Shown: positions 7,798 to 16,492 of the stretch, piece by piece | How the letters are laid out: every line of letters begins with the position of its first letter | Position numbering within the stretch: position 1 is the stretch's first letter | Source: Enterococcus faecium | Lineage (GTDB): Bacteria; Bacillota; Bacilli; Lactobacillales; Enterococcaceae | Direction of reading: 5' to 3' | Length of the DNA: 64,000 nt | NCBI RefSeq assembly: GCF_029023785.1 | Contig: NZ_CP118956.1 | Coordinates: 78,623-142,622, forward strand | Translations under genes and position numbers: made by a program | The notes under the pieces: generated by a model | The model's input: the letters and a program-made list of their open reading frames with translations, nothing else | The model's database searches: none | Told to the model about the DNA's origin: nothing

Positions 7798-7866
7798 ACT
7801 ATTAAAAAGCGCGACTTTCAGTGAGGTGTTGAACAATACTTAAAGAGATACTCAGCGTTTCCAGCC

Positions 7867-8274
7867 TTAAAAACTTTCATGTAGATATTTAGTCAAATCG
7901 TTTACATACGTTTTCTGTTGCTTTTTTAGATAGCTTTTAACAAACGGTCTCAGGTAAATTTTTTTAGCCTGAATCGCTTCAGTAAAATGGATTTTTGTTT
8001 TGTGATCGCTTAAGGAGAAAAATTCACCTGTCCATTTTCCTTTCATATTTACATTCTCCATCTCGAATGCGTAAAACTTCATGGGTTCAAACTCTGTGAT
8101 TGTGAAGGTCGTGGGGAAATCTTGAGTAGTGTACTCAACGAAAACCTTCTGATCTTCGAGGACTTCAACTTTATTCAGATCACTTCGCCACTTTGTGTTT
8201 GTCATTGAAGTGACCACCTGCCAAACTTTTTCTATATCAGCATGAAAGATTGCTTCGATTCTTTCAGTAGTCAT
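7867..8274 (-). CDS. SRPBCC-domain protein
   Basis: 135 residues with the START/SRPBCC lipid-binding fold pattern: EAIFHADIEKVWQVVTSMTN at the N-terminus, strands around KVEVLEDQKVFVEYTT and FTITEFEPMKFYAFEME, and a long C-terminal helix. Members bind small hydrophobic molecules, but the ligand here is unknown. It has its own ATG at 8274 and lies 110 bp downstream of msrA, in the same direction. It may be read through from that operon. Confidence 0.7.
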   Translation of the reverse strand: MTTERIEAIFHADIEKVWQVVTSMTNTKWRSDLNKVEVLEDQKVFVEYTTQDFPTTFTITEFEPMKFYAFEMENVNMKGKWTGEFFSLSDHKTKIHFTEAIQAKKIYLRPFVKSYLKKQQKTYVNDLTKYLHESF

Positions 8275-8384
8275 AATTATCCAACCCCTTTATTATCATT
8301 TTACTGTACTGGACATAGTAAAACCTCTCAGTTTTGATACTAATTCTGCGTGTTTTAATAAGGGTGGATTGACCGTTCTTGGAG

Positions 8385-8892
8385 TTACCAAACTTCATGA
8401 ATAAATTTATTTCTTCGCTCGGCGTTTCTTTGATAGTTCTCCGGATTTCTTTGGTAGTAATCTTGGTGTTCAGCTTCAGCAGGATAAAAAGTTTTTGCAG
8501 CCTCGATGGTTGTTACGATCGGCTGATCAAACCTTCCACTTGCCTGCAAGCTGTCTCGACTTTTCTCAGCAATTCTTTTTTGTTCTTCATTAAAATAAAA
8601 TATGACCGGACGATAACTGCTGCCACGATCTTCAAACTGACCAAAAGCATCTGTCGGATCTGTTTGCTGCCAATAAATTTCTACTAATTCTTGATATGAA
8701 ATGAATTCTGGGTCGTAAATAATTTCTACCGCCTCAGTATGGCCTGTATCGCCGCTCTTTACTTCTAAATACGTTGGATTTTCTTTCTCACCGCCAGTAT
8801 ACCCAGAAATCACTGATTCAATTCCCGGCAATGAATCAAAGGGTTTGACCATACACCAAAAACAACCTCCTGCAAAAATTGCTCGCTCCATC
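8385..8892 (-). CDS. msrA: peptide methionine-S-sulfoxide reductase
   Basis: Repairs oxidized methionine (S-sulfoxide) in proteins. The catalytic motif GGCFWC lies at the N-terminus ([13 protein letters not shown]), with YTGG, GHTEAVE and [12 protein letters not shown] typical of MsrA. It has about 168 residues, normal for the family. There is no C-terminal MsrB domain. A GTG four codons upstream is possible, but MERAIF is the common MsrA start. It follows the MetQ-like gene by about 20 bp and is probably in the same T-box-controlled transcript, joining methionine uptake with methionine repair. Confidence 0.93.
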
Positions 8893-8913
8893 TTTCTCAC
8901 CTATCCTTTACAT

Positions 8914-9729
8914 TTATTCATCCACAGGGACGATGGATCCGCCCCATTTCTTTTCAACCCATTGTTGAACCTTGGCTTCATGCAATGTTTCAACAATTGT
9001 TTTAATGTCTTTATTGTCCTTATTCGTCGTTTTCGTCGCGACAATATTCACATATGGCGAATCGTTTTGTTCGATCATCAAGGAATCCTTCACTGGATTC
9101 AACCCTTTTTCGTAAGCAAAATTAGAATTAATCGCGACTAAATCCCCTTCATTATTTTCATAGGCTGAAGTCAGTAATGTCGGATCCACACTATGATCAA
9201 AGACCAGATTTTTAGGATTTTCAGTAATATCCTCAAAAGTTGCCTGATCAATTTGTATCCCAGGTTTAATTTTGATCAACTTATTTTTTACAAAGATATT
9301 TAAGACTCGGCCCCATTCAGAGGGCACATTTGAAACAATCACTTTTGCCCCATCGGGAATAGCAGCAATTTTCTTTATTTTGTGTGAATAAATGCCCATT
9401 GGTTCAAGATGGATCGCCCCCACATTTGAAAATTGATACCCATTTTCTTTCTTTTGCAAATTGAAGTATGGAACCGTTGAAAAATAATTCGCATCGATGT
9501 CTCCATTTTCCAATGCCTTATTTGGCAAAACATAGTCATCGAACTTGACGATCTCTAATTCGATCCCCTTCTTCTTCAACTCCGGCTTAATATGCTCTAA
9601 GATTTCTGCATGGGGCGTCGGTGAAGCACCAATCTTTACCTTATCCGTCTTCTCAGCTGAACCCGAGCCGCAGGCAGCTAATAAAGTCACACAACCTAAC
9701 ACCAATAAAACCAAACCAATTTTTTTCAT
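8914..9729 (-). CDS. metQ: MetQ/NlpA-family methionine-binding lipoprotein
   Basis: Substrate-binding lipoprotein of a methionine ABC importer. It has a signal peptide with lipobox LAAC at about residue 20, then the NlpA fold: VKIGASPTPHAEILEHIKPE, FDDYVLPNKALENGDIDANY, GAIHLEPMGIYS, and VNIVATKTTNKDNKDIKTIV. At 271 residues it is normal length. The ATG at 9729 has GGGAGAG upstream; an upstream in-frame extension has no signal. The partner ATPase (MetN) and permease (MetI) are absent from the window, so it must use a chromosomal transporter or be an orphan. A T-box leader precedes it. Confidence 0.92.
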   Translation of the reverse strand: MKKIGLVLLVLGCVTLLAACGSGSAEKTDKVKIGASPTPHAEILEHIKPELKKKGIELEIVKFDDYVLPNKALENGDIDANYFSTVPYFNLQKKENGYQFSNVGAIHLEPMGIYSHKIKKIAAIPDGAKVIVSNVPSEWGRVLNIFVKNKLIKIKPGIQIDQATFEDITENPKNLVFDHSVDPTLLTSAYENNEGDLVAINSNFAYEKGLNPVKDSLMIEQNDSPYVNIVATKTTNKDNKDIKTIVETLHEAKVQQWVEKKWGGSIVPVDE

Positions 9730-9751
9730 ACAAACACTCTCCCAATTTTTT

Positions 9752-10046
9752 TGACAAATAAAAAAAATATTCATCCCTTTACCTATCAGCATCCTGATAA
9801 ATAAAGGGACGAATATTTTCGCGTTACCACCCTTATTCGTATTATTCTCACAAATAATACCTCAACGGTACAAACATACCCGGCGATGTAACGGTCGCTT
9901 CCCGTCCAGCTTGCGTGAACAAACTAAAGGCTCAGAGCTCATCTTCATTGATTTTCCACGATCCCTCTTTTCACCTGCCGAGGGTCTCTTTAATCGTCTA
10001 TTAGTCAATTACTCTTCTCTTCAATGCTTCATTATTGATTTACGTT
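9752..10046 (-). ncRNA. T-box leader, probably methionine-responsive
   Basis: The minus strand carries the conserved T-box motif as AAGGGTGGTAACGCG at 9820-9837. It is followed by a long terminator hairpin (AAATATTCGTCCCTTT pairing with AAAGGGATGAATATTT, 9758-9820) ending in a T-run. A Stem I-like region lies upstream with AGAGACC and GTGAAAAGAGGG elements. An ATG in a plausible specifier position (complement of 9946-9948, context AATCAATGAAG) fits tRNA-Met. Uncharged tRNA-Met would bind and prevent termination, turning on metQ-msrA when methionine is scarce. The specifier is inferred by eye; the T-box itself is clear. Confidence 0.88.
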
Positions 10047-10075
10047 ATTCTAATATAAACAATCTTGCTTTGCAA
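10047..10075 (-). promoter_or_regulatory. sigma-A promoter of the T-box/metQ transcript
   Basis: On the minus strand TTGCAA (10075-10070) and TAGAAT (10052-10047) are separated by 17 bp, just upstream of the leader. Confidence 0.6.
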
Positions 10076-10118
10076 CAAAAAAAAGCGAAAACTCCTCAAC
10101 TTTTAAATTGAGGAGTTT
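10076..10118 (-). terminator. terminator of the HAD phosphatase gene
   Basis: AAACTCCTCAA and TTGAGGAGTTT form a perfect stem followed on the minus strand by CGC and eight T residues. It lies 6 bp after the HAD stop codon and immediately upstream of the metQ promoter. Confidence 0.85.
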
Positions 10119-10123
10119 CACCT

Positions 10124-10756
10124 CTATCGTGTTACCTGTGGCAACGTCACAAGCTCTGTCAGCTCATTGATAATAATATCCGCTTTACTCTGATCCATAA
10201 AGAACCCTTGTTTCAAAGCAACCGTATAAATGCCCGCAGCTTTAGCCGAAGCAATCCCTAATGTTGAATCTTCCACAGCTAGGCAATCATCACAGGCTAA
10301 GGCGTCGCGACTGATCAAATAGATTTCCGGATTAGGTTTGCTTTCCTTTAACTCTTCCCCACTAATAGTATATGAAAAATAGCGTTCCAATTTGCAGTCG
10401 GATAACATTTGATCAATTTCTTTGCGTGGGGATGACGAGGCCAATCCAATTGCGATATTTTCTACTCTCAATTGTTCTAATACTGATGGCACGCTTTCTC
10501 GAATAGCCTTTGAAAAATCAATTCCGTGTCGCTGCTTGTAATGAAGGTACTCTCGATGGAGGCGATCGCGTGTGATCTCATCTTCAGGGATCAGCATTTC
10601 CCATGTTTGTTTTTCCGAGTTTCCTACATAATCTTCAAATTTATCAGAGCCTGGTTGTATGCCTTTAAACTTAAAAAAATCCATTCGACGTTTAAAATAG
10701 AAGGGTTCACTATCAATTAGCACACCGTCCATATCAAATATTACTGCTTTTCTCAT
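10124..10756 (-). CDS. HAD-family phosphatase / beta-phosphoglucomutase-like
   Basis: 210 residues with HAD motif I DMDGVLIDSEP, motif II around IGLASSSPRKE, the motif III lysine region SKPNPEIY, and motif IV VEDSTLGIASAKAAG. A helical cap sits between motifs I and II. The length and DMDGV motif fit the sugar-phosphate phosphatase or phosphomutase subfamily; substrate unknown. It starts 8 bp after the LevR-like regulator stop and likely belonged to a sugar operon controlled by that regulator, whose PTS genes are missing here. Confidence 0.8.
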   Translation of the reverse strand: MRKAVIFDMDGVLIDSEPFYFKRRMDFFKFKGIQPGSDKFEDYVGNSEKQTWEMLIPEDEITRDRLHREYLHYKQRHGIDFSKAIRESVPSVLEQLRVENIAIGLASSSPRKEIDQMLSDCKLERYFSYTISGEELKESKPNPEIYLISRDALACDDCLAVEDSTLGIASAKAAGIYTVALKQGFFMDQSKADIIINELTELVTLPQVTR

Positions 10757-10764
10757 TCTCTCAC

Positions 10765-12628
10765 CTAGTCCTTCACAATATCATTTAGTAAGCGAAGCTC
10801 TAACAAAGGAAGCTCAATCGTATATTCCTTCTCAACCTCTTGAAATGCTTGATGGATCAACTCCATATTATGTCCCTCTTTTTGAATATATTCTTTGATA
10901 TCTGCTTGTTCATCTACACTTTCTTTGCGTAAAATACGTTCGATCATTGAGCAGCAGTGCATGTAAAGCAAGAACAATTGATTGTTTGAAAATTCGATCC
11001 CCATTAGTTTTTCGAGTTCTTTGACGGCCTTTTGTACCAATCTCAAAACCTTCATTGCATCAAGGATCGTTAAATTTTCTACGATCTTGTTAATCGAGAA
11101 ATTAAAAATCAATTGACTCTTGAAGGCTTCACTATCAATGTCGACTTGTTCATGCAATAGCTCCGCAAATTCTGAAACGGCTTCTCCGTTGATTAATTGA
11201 TCCAAACCAATGTATGGGACTTGATTGATTTTCGGGTTTTCTGTCCCAACGATCATCAAGACATCATACAGCTGAAATGGAGTCTCATACATTTTATTCT
11301 CAGCTAATTTTTTATAGTCATAAGGCAGGATGGTCAATTCCTTTGCAGAATCACCCAAGCACTTCTGTAGGATTTCTTGGATTTGAGTGGCGCTTCCTAT
11401 TCCTGTATAACAGCAGGTAATGATCGCTTTTTTCTTATTTACCTCTGGGATGATCAGTTGCTTTTGTATACGGTTTTCGACAGTGATGGCCTCATAAACT
11501 TCGGTGACACTGTTGCCGTTGACAATATGTTCTCCGACTTCCAATACAAGCGGTGTACTGACATTATCAATAATAACCAAAGGACTCTTAATATGATTTG
11601 AAAGACGTTCCCCCAATTGCTTGAAGGAACCCATATCTACTAGTAGGATCAATCCTGAATCTGTACTATAATCATTGATATAACGAATAATCTTTGTTTC
11701 AACCTTGTCTAAGGTGATATTGATGGGCATATCATAGGCCTGAAACACATTTTTCCCTAGCATCCGATTCACGACATTCGCCAAACTGATGGCTGTTGAA
11801 TAGCCATGGGCTAGTACGATACATTTTACGTCATTCGGCAGGTCGCTGATCTGTAAACTATAAAAATAAAAAGTCACAAAAACAATATCTTCATCCAATA
11901 ATCGCTGATCCAACTGCTGGGATAAATAGCTCAATAGCTTTTTAGCATACCAAAATGGCGTTTCTAAAAATGAATCCAAGAATTCCATCAACTCATTTTT
12001 TTGTTCCTGCCAGCCATAATCACTATCTAAAATATCTGTATTATCCTTTAGATAAAGATAGCTTGCTAAAGAAACAACCCGATTGCCATCCTGTTCAAAT
12101 CCATAGTTCTTATACATCATATCCAGTGTTTGTCGAATATGATAAGTCAGCACGGAATATAAAGACTCTTCCTTTTCATACGTTCCTTGAAAAATAAATT
12201 CGTCCATCATTTGTGTCACACGACTAACAGTATCCTCAATGAATTCTTGCGGCTGACTCTCTTTTTTCTGGACCTTTTTAAATTCTGATACGACTTCATC
12301 AAAAAAATTACGAAGCAGTTGTGTCTCTTTGCTTTCCAAGTGAATTTGCTGAGTCGTGTTGGGTAGGTATGTGCGATCTGACATTTTCTTCTTTGGTTTA
12401 CTAAACTGTTCTTTGAATTTCAGATTGTACTCTAGTGGCAGATCCTTTAACCGAACAAAGATCGTCTGACTATTCTTCTGATGCACATAGGCATTTCCAC
12501 AGGCGTATTTGATGATATTCTTGATTTTCCCGACATTTCCTTCTAAATCACTATTTAGCAAGAAATCAATCATTTGATAAGAAACCTGCAGCTCCTTATC
12601 CAAAATGCTGCTTTCTGTAATGAAGAAG
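10765..12628 (-). pseudogene. LevR-type sigma-54 activator, N-terminus removed by IS1216
   Basis: The 612 remaining residues correspond to the tail of the AAA+ domain (FLLNSDLEGNVGKIKNIIK aligns with the end of the AAA+ domain of the intact regulator at 16493), then PRD1, an EIIA-like domain (CIVLAHGYSTAISLANVVNR), an EIIB-like domain (AIITCCYTGIGSATQIQEIL) and PRD2. The DNA-binding domain and nearly all of the ATPase, including Walker A and GAFTGA, are gone. The frame runs straight into the IS1216 end at 12629. Without the ATPase it cannot open sigma-54 promoters. The TTG at 12603 is only the first possible start. Confidence 0.85.
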
Positions 12629-13437
12629 GGTTCTGTTGCAAAGTTTTAAATAAAGAATAAAATCCCTTACGGTATCTATGATTTAAGCTGGGATTCCCAA
12701 TAATACCTTGATTTCAGTACAGACCGAAAACCCGAAGAGAGTGCCTTCTTTTCGGGTTTTCTTATATAATCCTCGAATGGCTTCCATGCCTTTAATCGTG
12801 GTAGAGGCAGTGCGTAAACTTCGATAGAATTTATTGCGTCTCTTTACTGGACGATAGTCTTGTTCAATCAAATTATTCAGGTATTTAATGGTACGATGTT
12901 CTGTCCCTTGATAAAAGCCGTATTCTTTTAGTTTCTTAAAGGCACTTGTAATAGAGGGGGCTTTATCTGTGACTACAACCTTCGGTTCATCAAACTGCTT
13001 CACTAACCGCTTAAGAAAAGCATAGGCTGCTTGTGTGTCCCGTTTTTTACGTAACCAAATATCCAAGGTTAAACCATCTGCATCGATGGCTCGATACAAA
13101 TAATGCCATTTTCCTTTAATTTTGATGTACGTTTCATCCATTTTCCATGAATAAAAGGATTTTTTATTTTTCTTTTTCCAAATTTGATAGAGTAGTTTGC
13201 CATATTCTTGCACCCAACGATAAATCGTCGTATGAGAAACGTTAATGCCACGATCATATAAGATTTCTTGAACTTCACGATAGCTAAGGTTATAACGAAG
13301 ATAGTAGCCCACGGCTACAATAATCACATCCTGCTGAAATTGCTTTCCTTTAAAATGATTCATCGTCATTCCTCCTGCTATCTTTTTCTATTATTCTACC
13401 TTATTTGATAGTAGATTTAAAACTTTGCAACAGAACC
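12629..13437 (-). mobile_element. IS1216 copy 2 (809 bp)
   Basis: Complete element with both inverted repeats (GGTTCTGTTGCAAAG at 12629 and its complement ending 13437). No 8-bp target duplication: TGAAGAAG left, CTTTACTT right. With copy 3 at 19477, in the same orientation, it brackets the mannose-type PTS cassette as direct repeats, the arrangement expected of an IS1216 translocatable unit. Confidence 0.95.
12683..13363 (-). CDS. tnp: IS1216 transposase
   Basis: 226 residues from the ATG at 13363. Intact DDE residues as in copy 1, with one difference from the others in the catalytic segment (LIEQDYRP, Tyr for His). An N-terminal helix-turn-helix is present. Confidence 0.95.
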   Translation of the reverse strand: MNHFKGKQFQQDVIIVAVGYYLRYNLSYREVQEILYDRGINVSHTTIYRWVQEYGKLLYQIWKKKNKKSFYSWKMDETYIKIKGKWHYLYRAIDADGLTLDIWLRKKRDTQAAYAFLKRLVKQFDEPKVVVTDKAPSITSAFKKLKEYGFYQGTEHRTIKYLNNLIEQDYRPVKRRNKFYRSLRTASTTIKGMEAIRGLYKKTRKEGTLFGFSVCTEIKVLLGIPA

Positions 13438-13538
13438 CTTTACTTTAATTCTAGCACCCCTCATTATTCAAAACAGGAAAATTCCCCCTCAGTACCGGAA
13501 AACCACTCTTATTCCCACCTTTTTTGCTCACTCCCACC

Positions 13539-13568
13539 ATCTGTTTAAGCAATCTCCTATCTGTTTAA
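13539..13568 (+). promoter_or_regulatory. upstream activating site repeats for the LevR-type activator
   Basis: ATCTGTTTAA occurs at 13539-13548 and 13559-13568. The copies are spaced exactly 20 bp, about two helical turns, and lie 58-87 bp upstream of the sigma-54 promoter. This is the expected form and place of an enhancer site for a bacterial enhancer-binding protein. The regulator at 16493 is the natural candidate to bind it. Confidence 0.6.
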
Positions 13569-13625
13569 ACACATCAACATCCAGCATAAACACCGCCACA
13601 TCAACATTCTCCCATAACGAAAAAC

Positions 13626-13642
13626 TTGGCACACCTCTTGCG
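13626..13642 (+). promoter_or_regulatory. sigma-54 (-24/-12) promoter of the mannose-type PTS operon
   Basis: TTGGCAC-ACCTC-TTGCG matches the sigma-54 consensus TGGCAC-N5-TTGCW with correct GG and GC spacing. It lies 55 bp upstream of the EIIA start. Sigma-54 control through LevR/ManR activators is well known for mannose-family PTS operons of Firmicutes. Confidence 0.88.
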
Positions 13643-13696
13643 TATAGTAAAGTGTAAAAACAAATCGAAACCACAGACAAAAGCGAGGTGAAACCC

Positions 13697-14119
13697 ATGC
13701 GGAAATATTTGATCGCCACTCACGGCGAATTAGCCAAAGGCTTCCAAAGCTCCTTGAACATTCTGGCGGACAAAGGCAATGACTTCCAAGTCATCAACGC
13801 CTACATCATCGACGAAGATTACACCCCCGCCATCGATGAATTCATCGCTTCCGTCCAACCGGAGGAACAAGGCTTTATCTTCACCGATCTCTTCGGCGGC
13901 AGCGTCAACCAAAAGGCCTTCACTGAACTAATGAATGCCAAAAAAGACAACATCGTCATCATCACCAATGCCAACCTGGCAGTGATCTTATCCGTCCTAT
14001 TCTTAGGCGGTGACGAAGCCCTCAGCCTGGAACAGATCCAACAAGCCGTCAGTGAAAGTCAGGTACAAGTGGTACCGACTCAGATCGCCGACGAAGACGA
14101 TGATTCGATCTTCGATTAA
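13697..14119 (+). CDS. PTS mannose-family EIIA component
   Basis: 140-residue cytoplasmic phosphocarrier. It starts MRKYLIATHGELAKGF, where the His of ATHG is the site phosphorylated by HPr. It also has FTDLFGGSVNQKAF and the NLAVILSVLF helix. The ATG at 13697 follows GAGGTG; the GTG three codons upstream is part of that ribosome binding site. First gene of the EIIA-EIIB-EIIC-EIID operon. This whole cassette is visibly richer in G and C than the flanking DNA, a sign of transfer from another species. Confidence 0.92.
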   Translation: MRKYLIATHGELAKGFQSSLNILADKGNDFQVINAYIIDEDYTPAIDEFIASVQPEEQGFIFTDLFGGSVNQKAFTELMNAKKDNIVIITNANLAVILSVLFLGGDEALSLEQIQQAVSESQVQVVPTQIADEDDDSIFD

Positions 14120-14152
14120 ACCAACCCACACCCAAAACTGGAGGAATGAAAA

Positions 14153-14650
14153 ATGATCACCCAAATTCGTGTAGACGACCGCTTGATCCACGGACAAGTA
14201 GCCGTAGTATGGACCAAAGAATTGAACGCACCCCTGTTAGTAGTTGCTAATGACGAAGCAGCCAACAACGAAGTCATGCAAATGACCTTGAAGATGGCCG
14301 TGCCCAACGGCATGAAATTATTGATCCGAAAAGTCGATGACGCCATCAACGTCTTCAACGATCCTCGGGGCAAAGATAAACGGATGTTCGTGATCGTGAA
14401 CTCCGTCAGCGATGCCAATAAGATCGCCCAAAACGTGGAAGACCTAGAAACCGTCAATGTTGCCAACGCTGGCCGCTTCGACAAATCCGATCCGAAATCA
14501 AAAACGATGATCTTTCCAAGTGTGCAATTAAACCCTGAGGAATTAGCGGCGGCGAAAGAATTAGCCCAACTGACTCGGGTCAACAGCTACAACCAAGTAT
14601 TGCCATCAAATCCGCAGCTGAGTCTCAAAGACGCAGTAGCGAAAGTCTAG
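14153..14650 (+). CDS. PTS mannose-family EIIB component
   Basis: 165 residues. The N-terminus ITQIRVDDRLIHGQVAVVW carries the phosphorylated His (RLIHGQV) that passes phosphate from EIIA to the incoming sugar. Also typical: VVANDEAANNEVMQMTLKMA and the C-terminal PSVQLNPEELAAAKEL. Preceded by GGAGGAATG. Located 33 bp after EIIA. Confidence 0.92.
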   Translation: MITQIRVDDRLIHGQVAVVWTKELNAPLLVVANDEAANNEVMQMTLKMAVPNGMKLLIRKVDDAINVFNDPRGKDKRMFVIVNSVSDANKIAQNVEDLETVNVANAGRFDKSDPKSKTMIFPSVQLNPEELAAAKELAQLTRVNSYNQVLPSNPQLSLKDAVAKV

Positions 14651-14670
14651 GATAAGGGAGGGAAAAAATT

Positions 14671-15489
14671 ATGTTGATGCACGCAACCATGGCCGCGTTA
14701 GCCGTCTTTATCTGTTTCGCAGGTAATTACCTAACAGGCCAAAGTATGATGGAACGCCCGCTAGTCGTCGGTCTAGTGACCGGGATCTTGATGGGCGATA
14801 TGAAAACCGGGATCCTGATGGGGGCCTCCCTAGAAGCGATCTTCTTAGGAAACGTCAATATCGGCGGTGTTATCGCTGCCGAACCAGTAACTGCTACGAC
14901 GATGGCAACGACCTTTGCAATTATTTCCAATGTTGAAACCAAAGCTGCCATGACCTTGGCCGTGCCGATCGGTATGTTAGCTGCCGTTGTTGTTATGTTC
15001 TTGAAAAACGTCTTTATGAATATCTTCGCACCTTCTTTGGATAAAGCTGCCCGTGAAGGCAATGAAAAAATGGTGGTTGCCCTCCATTATGGGACTTGGG
15101 TGATCTATTACGTGATCATCGCTTCCATCTCCTTCATCGGCATCCTGGCCGGTAGTGGCCCAGTCAACACCTTCGTTGAGAATATTCCCCAAAATCTGAT
15201 GAACGGATTAAGTGCTGCTGGGGGCCTACTACCTGCTGTCGGGTTCGCAATGTTGATGAAGTTACTTTGGGATAACAAACTAGCTGTCTTCTATATCTTA
15301 GGTTTTGTTTTGACAGCTTACCTAGGCTTGCCAGCTGTGGCTGTCGCTGTCTTAGGTGTCGTGATCTGTGTCGTAAGTGCCCAACGGGACTTGCAGATCC
15401 GGGATATCGAAAGCGGTGCAGTTGCTCATTCCGGCAATAATGGTGCCCCTATGACGAAAGAAGATGAAGAGGAGGATTTCTTCGCATGA
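14671..15489 (+). CDS. PTS mannose-family EIIC permease
   Basis: 272-residue membrane subunit that, with EIID, forms the sugar channel. Several hydrophobic helices; typical sequence GQSMMERPLVVGLVTGILMGD and LEAIFLGNVNIGG near the N-terminus. The acidic tail (TKEDEEEDFFA) overlaps the EIID start by 4 bp (ATGA), so translation is coupled. The sugar cannot be told from sequence; mannose, glucosamine, fructose, sorbose and N-acetylgalactosamine transporters all belong to this family. Confidence 0.92.
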   Translation: MLMHATMAALAVFICFAGNYLTGQSMMERPLVVGLVTGILMGDMKTGILMGASLEAIFLGNVNIGGVIAAEPVTATTMATTFAIISNVETKAAMTLAVPIGMLAAVVVMFLKNVFMNIFAPSLDKAAREGNEKMVVALHYGTWVIYYVIIASISFIGILAGSGPVNTFVENIPQNLMNGLSAAGGLLPAVGFAMLMKLLWDNKLAVFYILGFVLTAYLGLPAVAVAVLGVVICVVSAQRDLQIRDIESGAVAHSGNNGAPMTKEDEEEDFFA

Positions 15490-16316
15490 GTAAGATGACT
15501 AAAGATATGAGCCCTGAAGATAAAAAAATGATGCGGTCCGTCTTCTGGCGGTCTTGGACCATGAATGCCAGCCGGACTGGGGCCACTCAATACCACGCAG
15601 TCGGTGTCATGTACACCTTGTTACCAGTGATCAATCGTTTCTACAAAACCAAAGAAGAACGGGCCGATGCCTTGGTCCGCCATACCACTTGGTTCAATGC
15701 CACCATGCATATCAACAACTTCATCATGGGGCTGGTAGCCTCCATGGAAAAACAAAACAGTGAAGACCCAACCTTCGATGACAGCTCCATCACCGCCGTT
15801 AAGGCTTCCTTGATGGGCCCTATCTCTGGGATCGGTGATTCCTTCTTCTGGGGGATCCTGCGGGTCATCGCAGCTGGGATCGGGATCTCCATCGCTTCCA
15901 CTGGTTCTCCCTTAGGAGCCATCGTGTTCTTAGCTTTGTATAACATCCCAGCCTTCTTGATCCATTACTATGCTTTGTACAGCGGCTACTCCGTTGGTGC
16001 CAGCTTCATCAAAAAAATGTACGAATCTGGCGGAATGAAGATCCTCACCAAAGCTTCCAGTATGTTAGGTTTGATGATGATGGGCTCCATGACGGCTTCC
16101 AACGTGAAATTCAAAACGATCCTGGAAGTTTCTGCTAAAGGTGCCGAAGAAGCGATGAAGATCCAAGACTATTTGGACCAACTTTTCATCGGTATCGTGC
16201 CACTGTGTGTGACTTTGCTGGCCTTCTACCTGCTACGTAAGAAAGTCAACGTCAACATCGTGATGTTCGCTATCATGTTCCTAGGGATCATCTTAGGTTT
16301 ACTAGGGATCTGCTAA
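15486..16316 (+). CDS. PTS mannose-family EIID permease
   Basis: 276 residues. The N-terminal family signature is visible: MRSVFWRSWTMNASRTGATQ, then HTTWFNATMHINNFIMG, and GPISGIGDSFFWGILRVI. C-terminal membrane helices (FIGIVPLCVTLLAFYLLR). Overlaps EIIC by 4 bp. Last gene of the PTS operon, followed by a terminator. Confidence 0.92.
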   Translation: MSKMTKDMSPEDKKMMRSVFWRSWTMNASRTGATQYHAVGVMYTLLPVINRFYKTKEERADALVRHTTWFNATMHINNFIMGLVASMEKQNSEDPTFDDSSITAVKASLMGPISGIGDSFFWGILRVIAAGIGISIASTGSPLGAIVFLALYNIPAFLIHYYALYSGYSVGASFIKKMYESGGMKILTKASSMLGLMMMGSMTASNVKFKTILEVSAKGAEEAMKIQDYLDQLFIGIVPLCVTLLAFYLLRKKVNVNIVMFAIMFLGIILGLLGIC

Positions 16317-16343
16317 AGGTTTGTAAGAATGGGAATAGAAAAA

Positions 16344-16381
16344 GAAGTATCCCTGTCGCTCAAAGGTGGCAGGGATACTTC
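16344..16381 (+). terminator. terminator of the mannose-type PTS operon
   Basis: GAAGTATCCCTG and CAGGGATACTTC form a perfect 12-bp stem with a 14-base loop, 27 bp after the EIID stop. It separates the operon from the regulator gene. Confidence 0.8.
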
Positions 16382-16492
16382 GTCATTTCTTTCATTTTTT
16401 CCAATATTGACCGGAATCACCTTGAAACATGACGAATACCCGCTTTTACGGTATGTTTAGAGTAGGGAGAAAACCATAAGGGAGTGAGCAAT

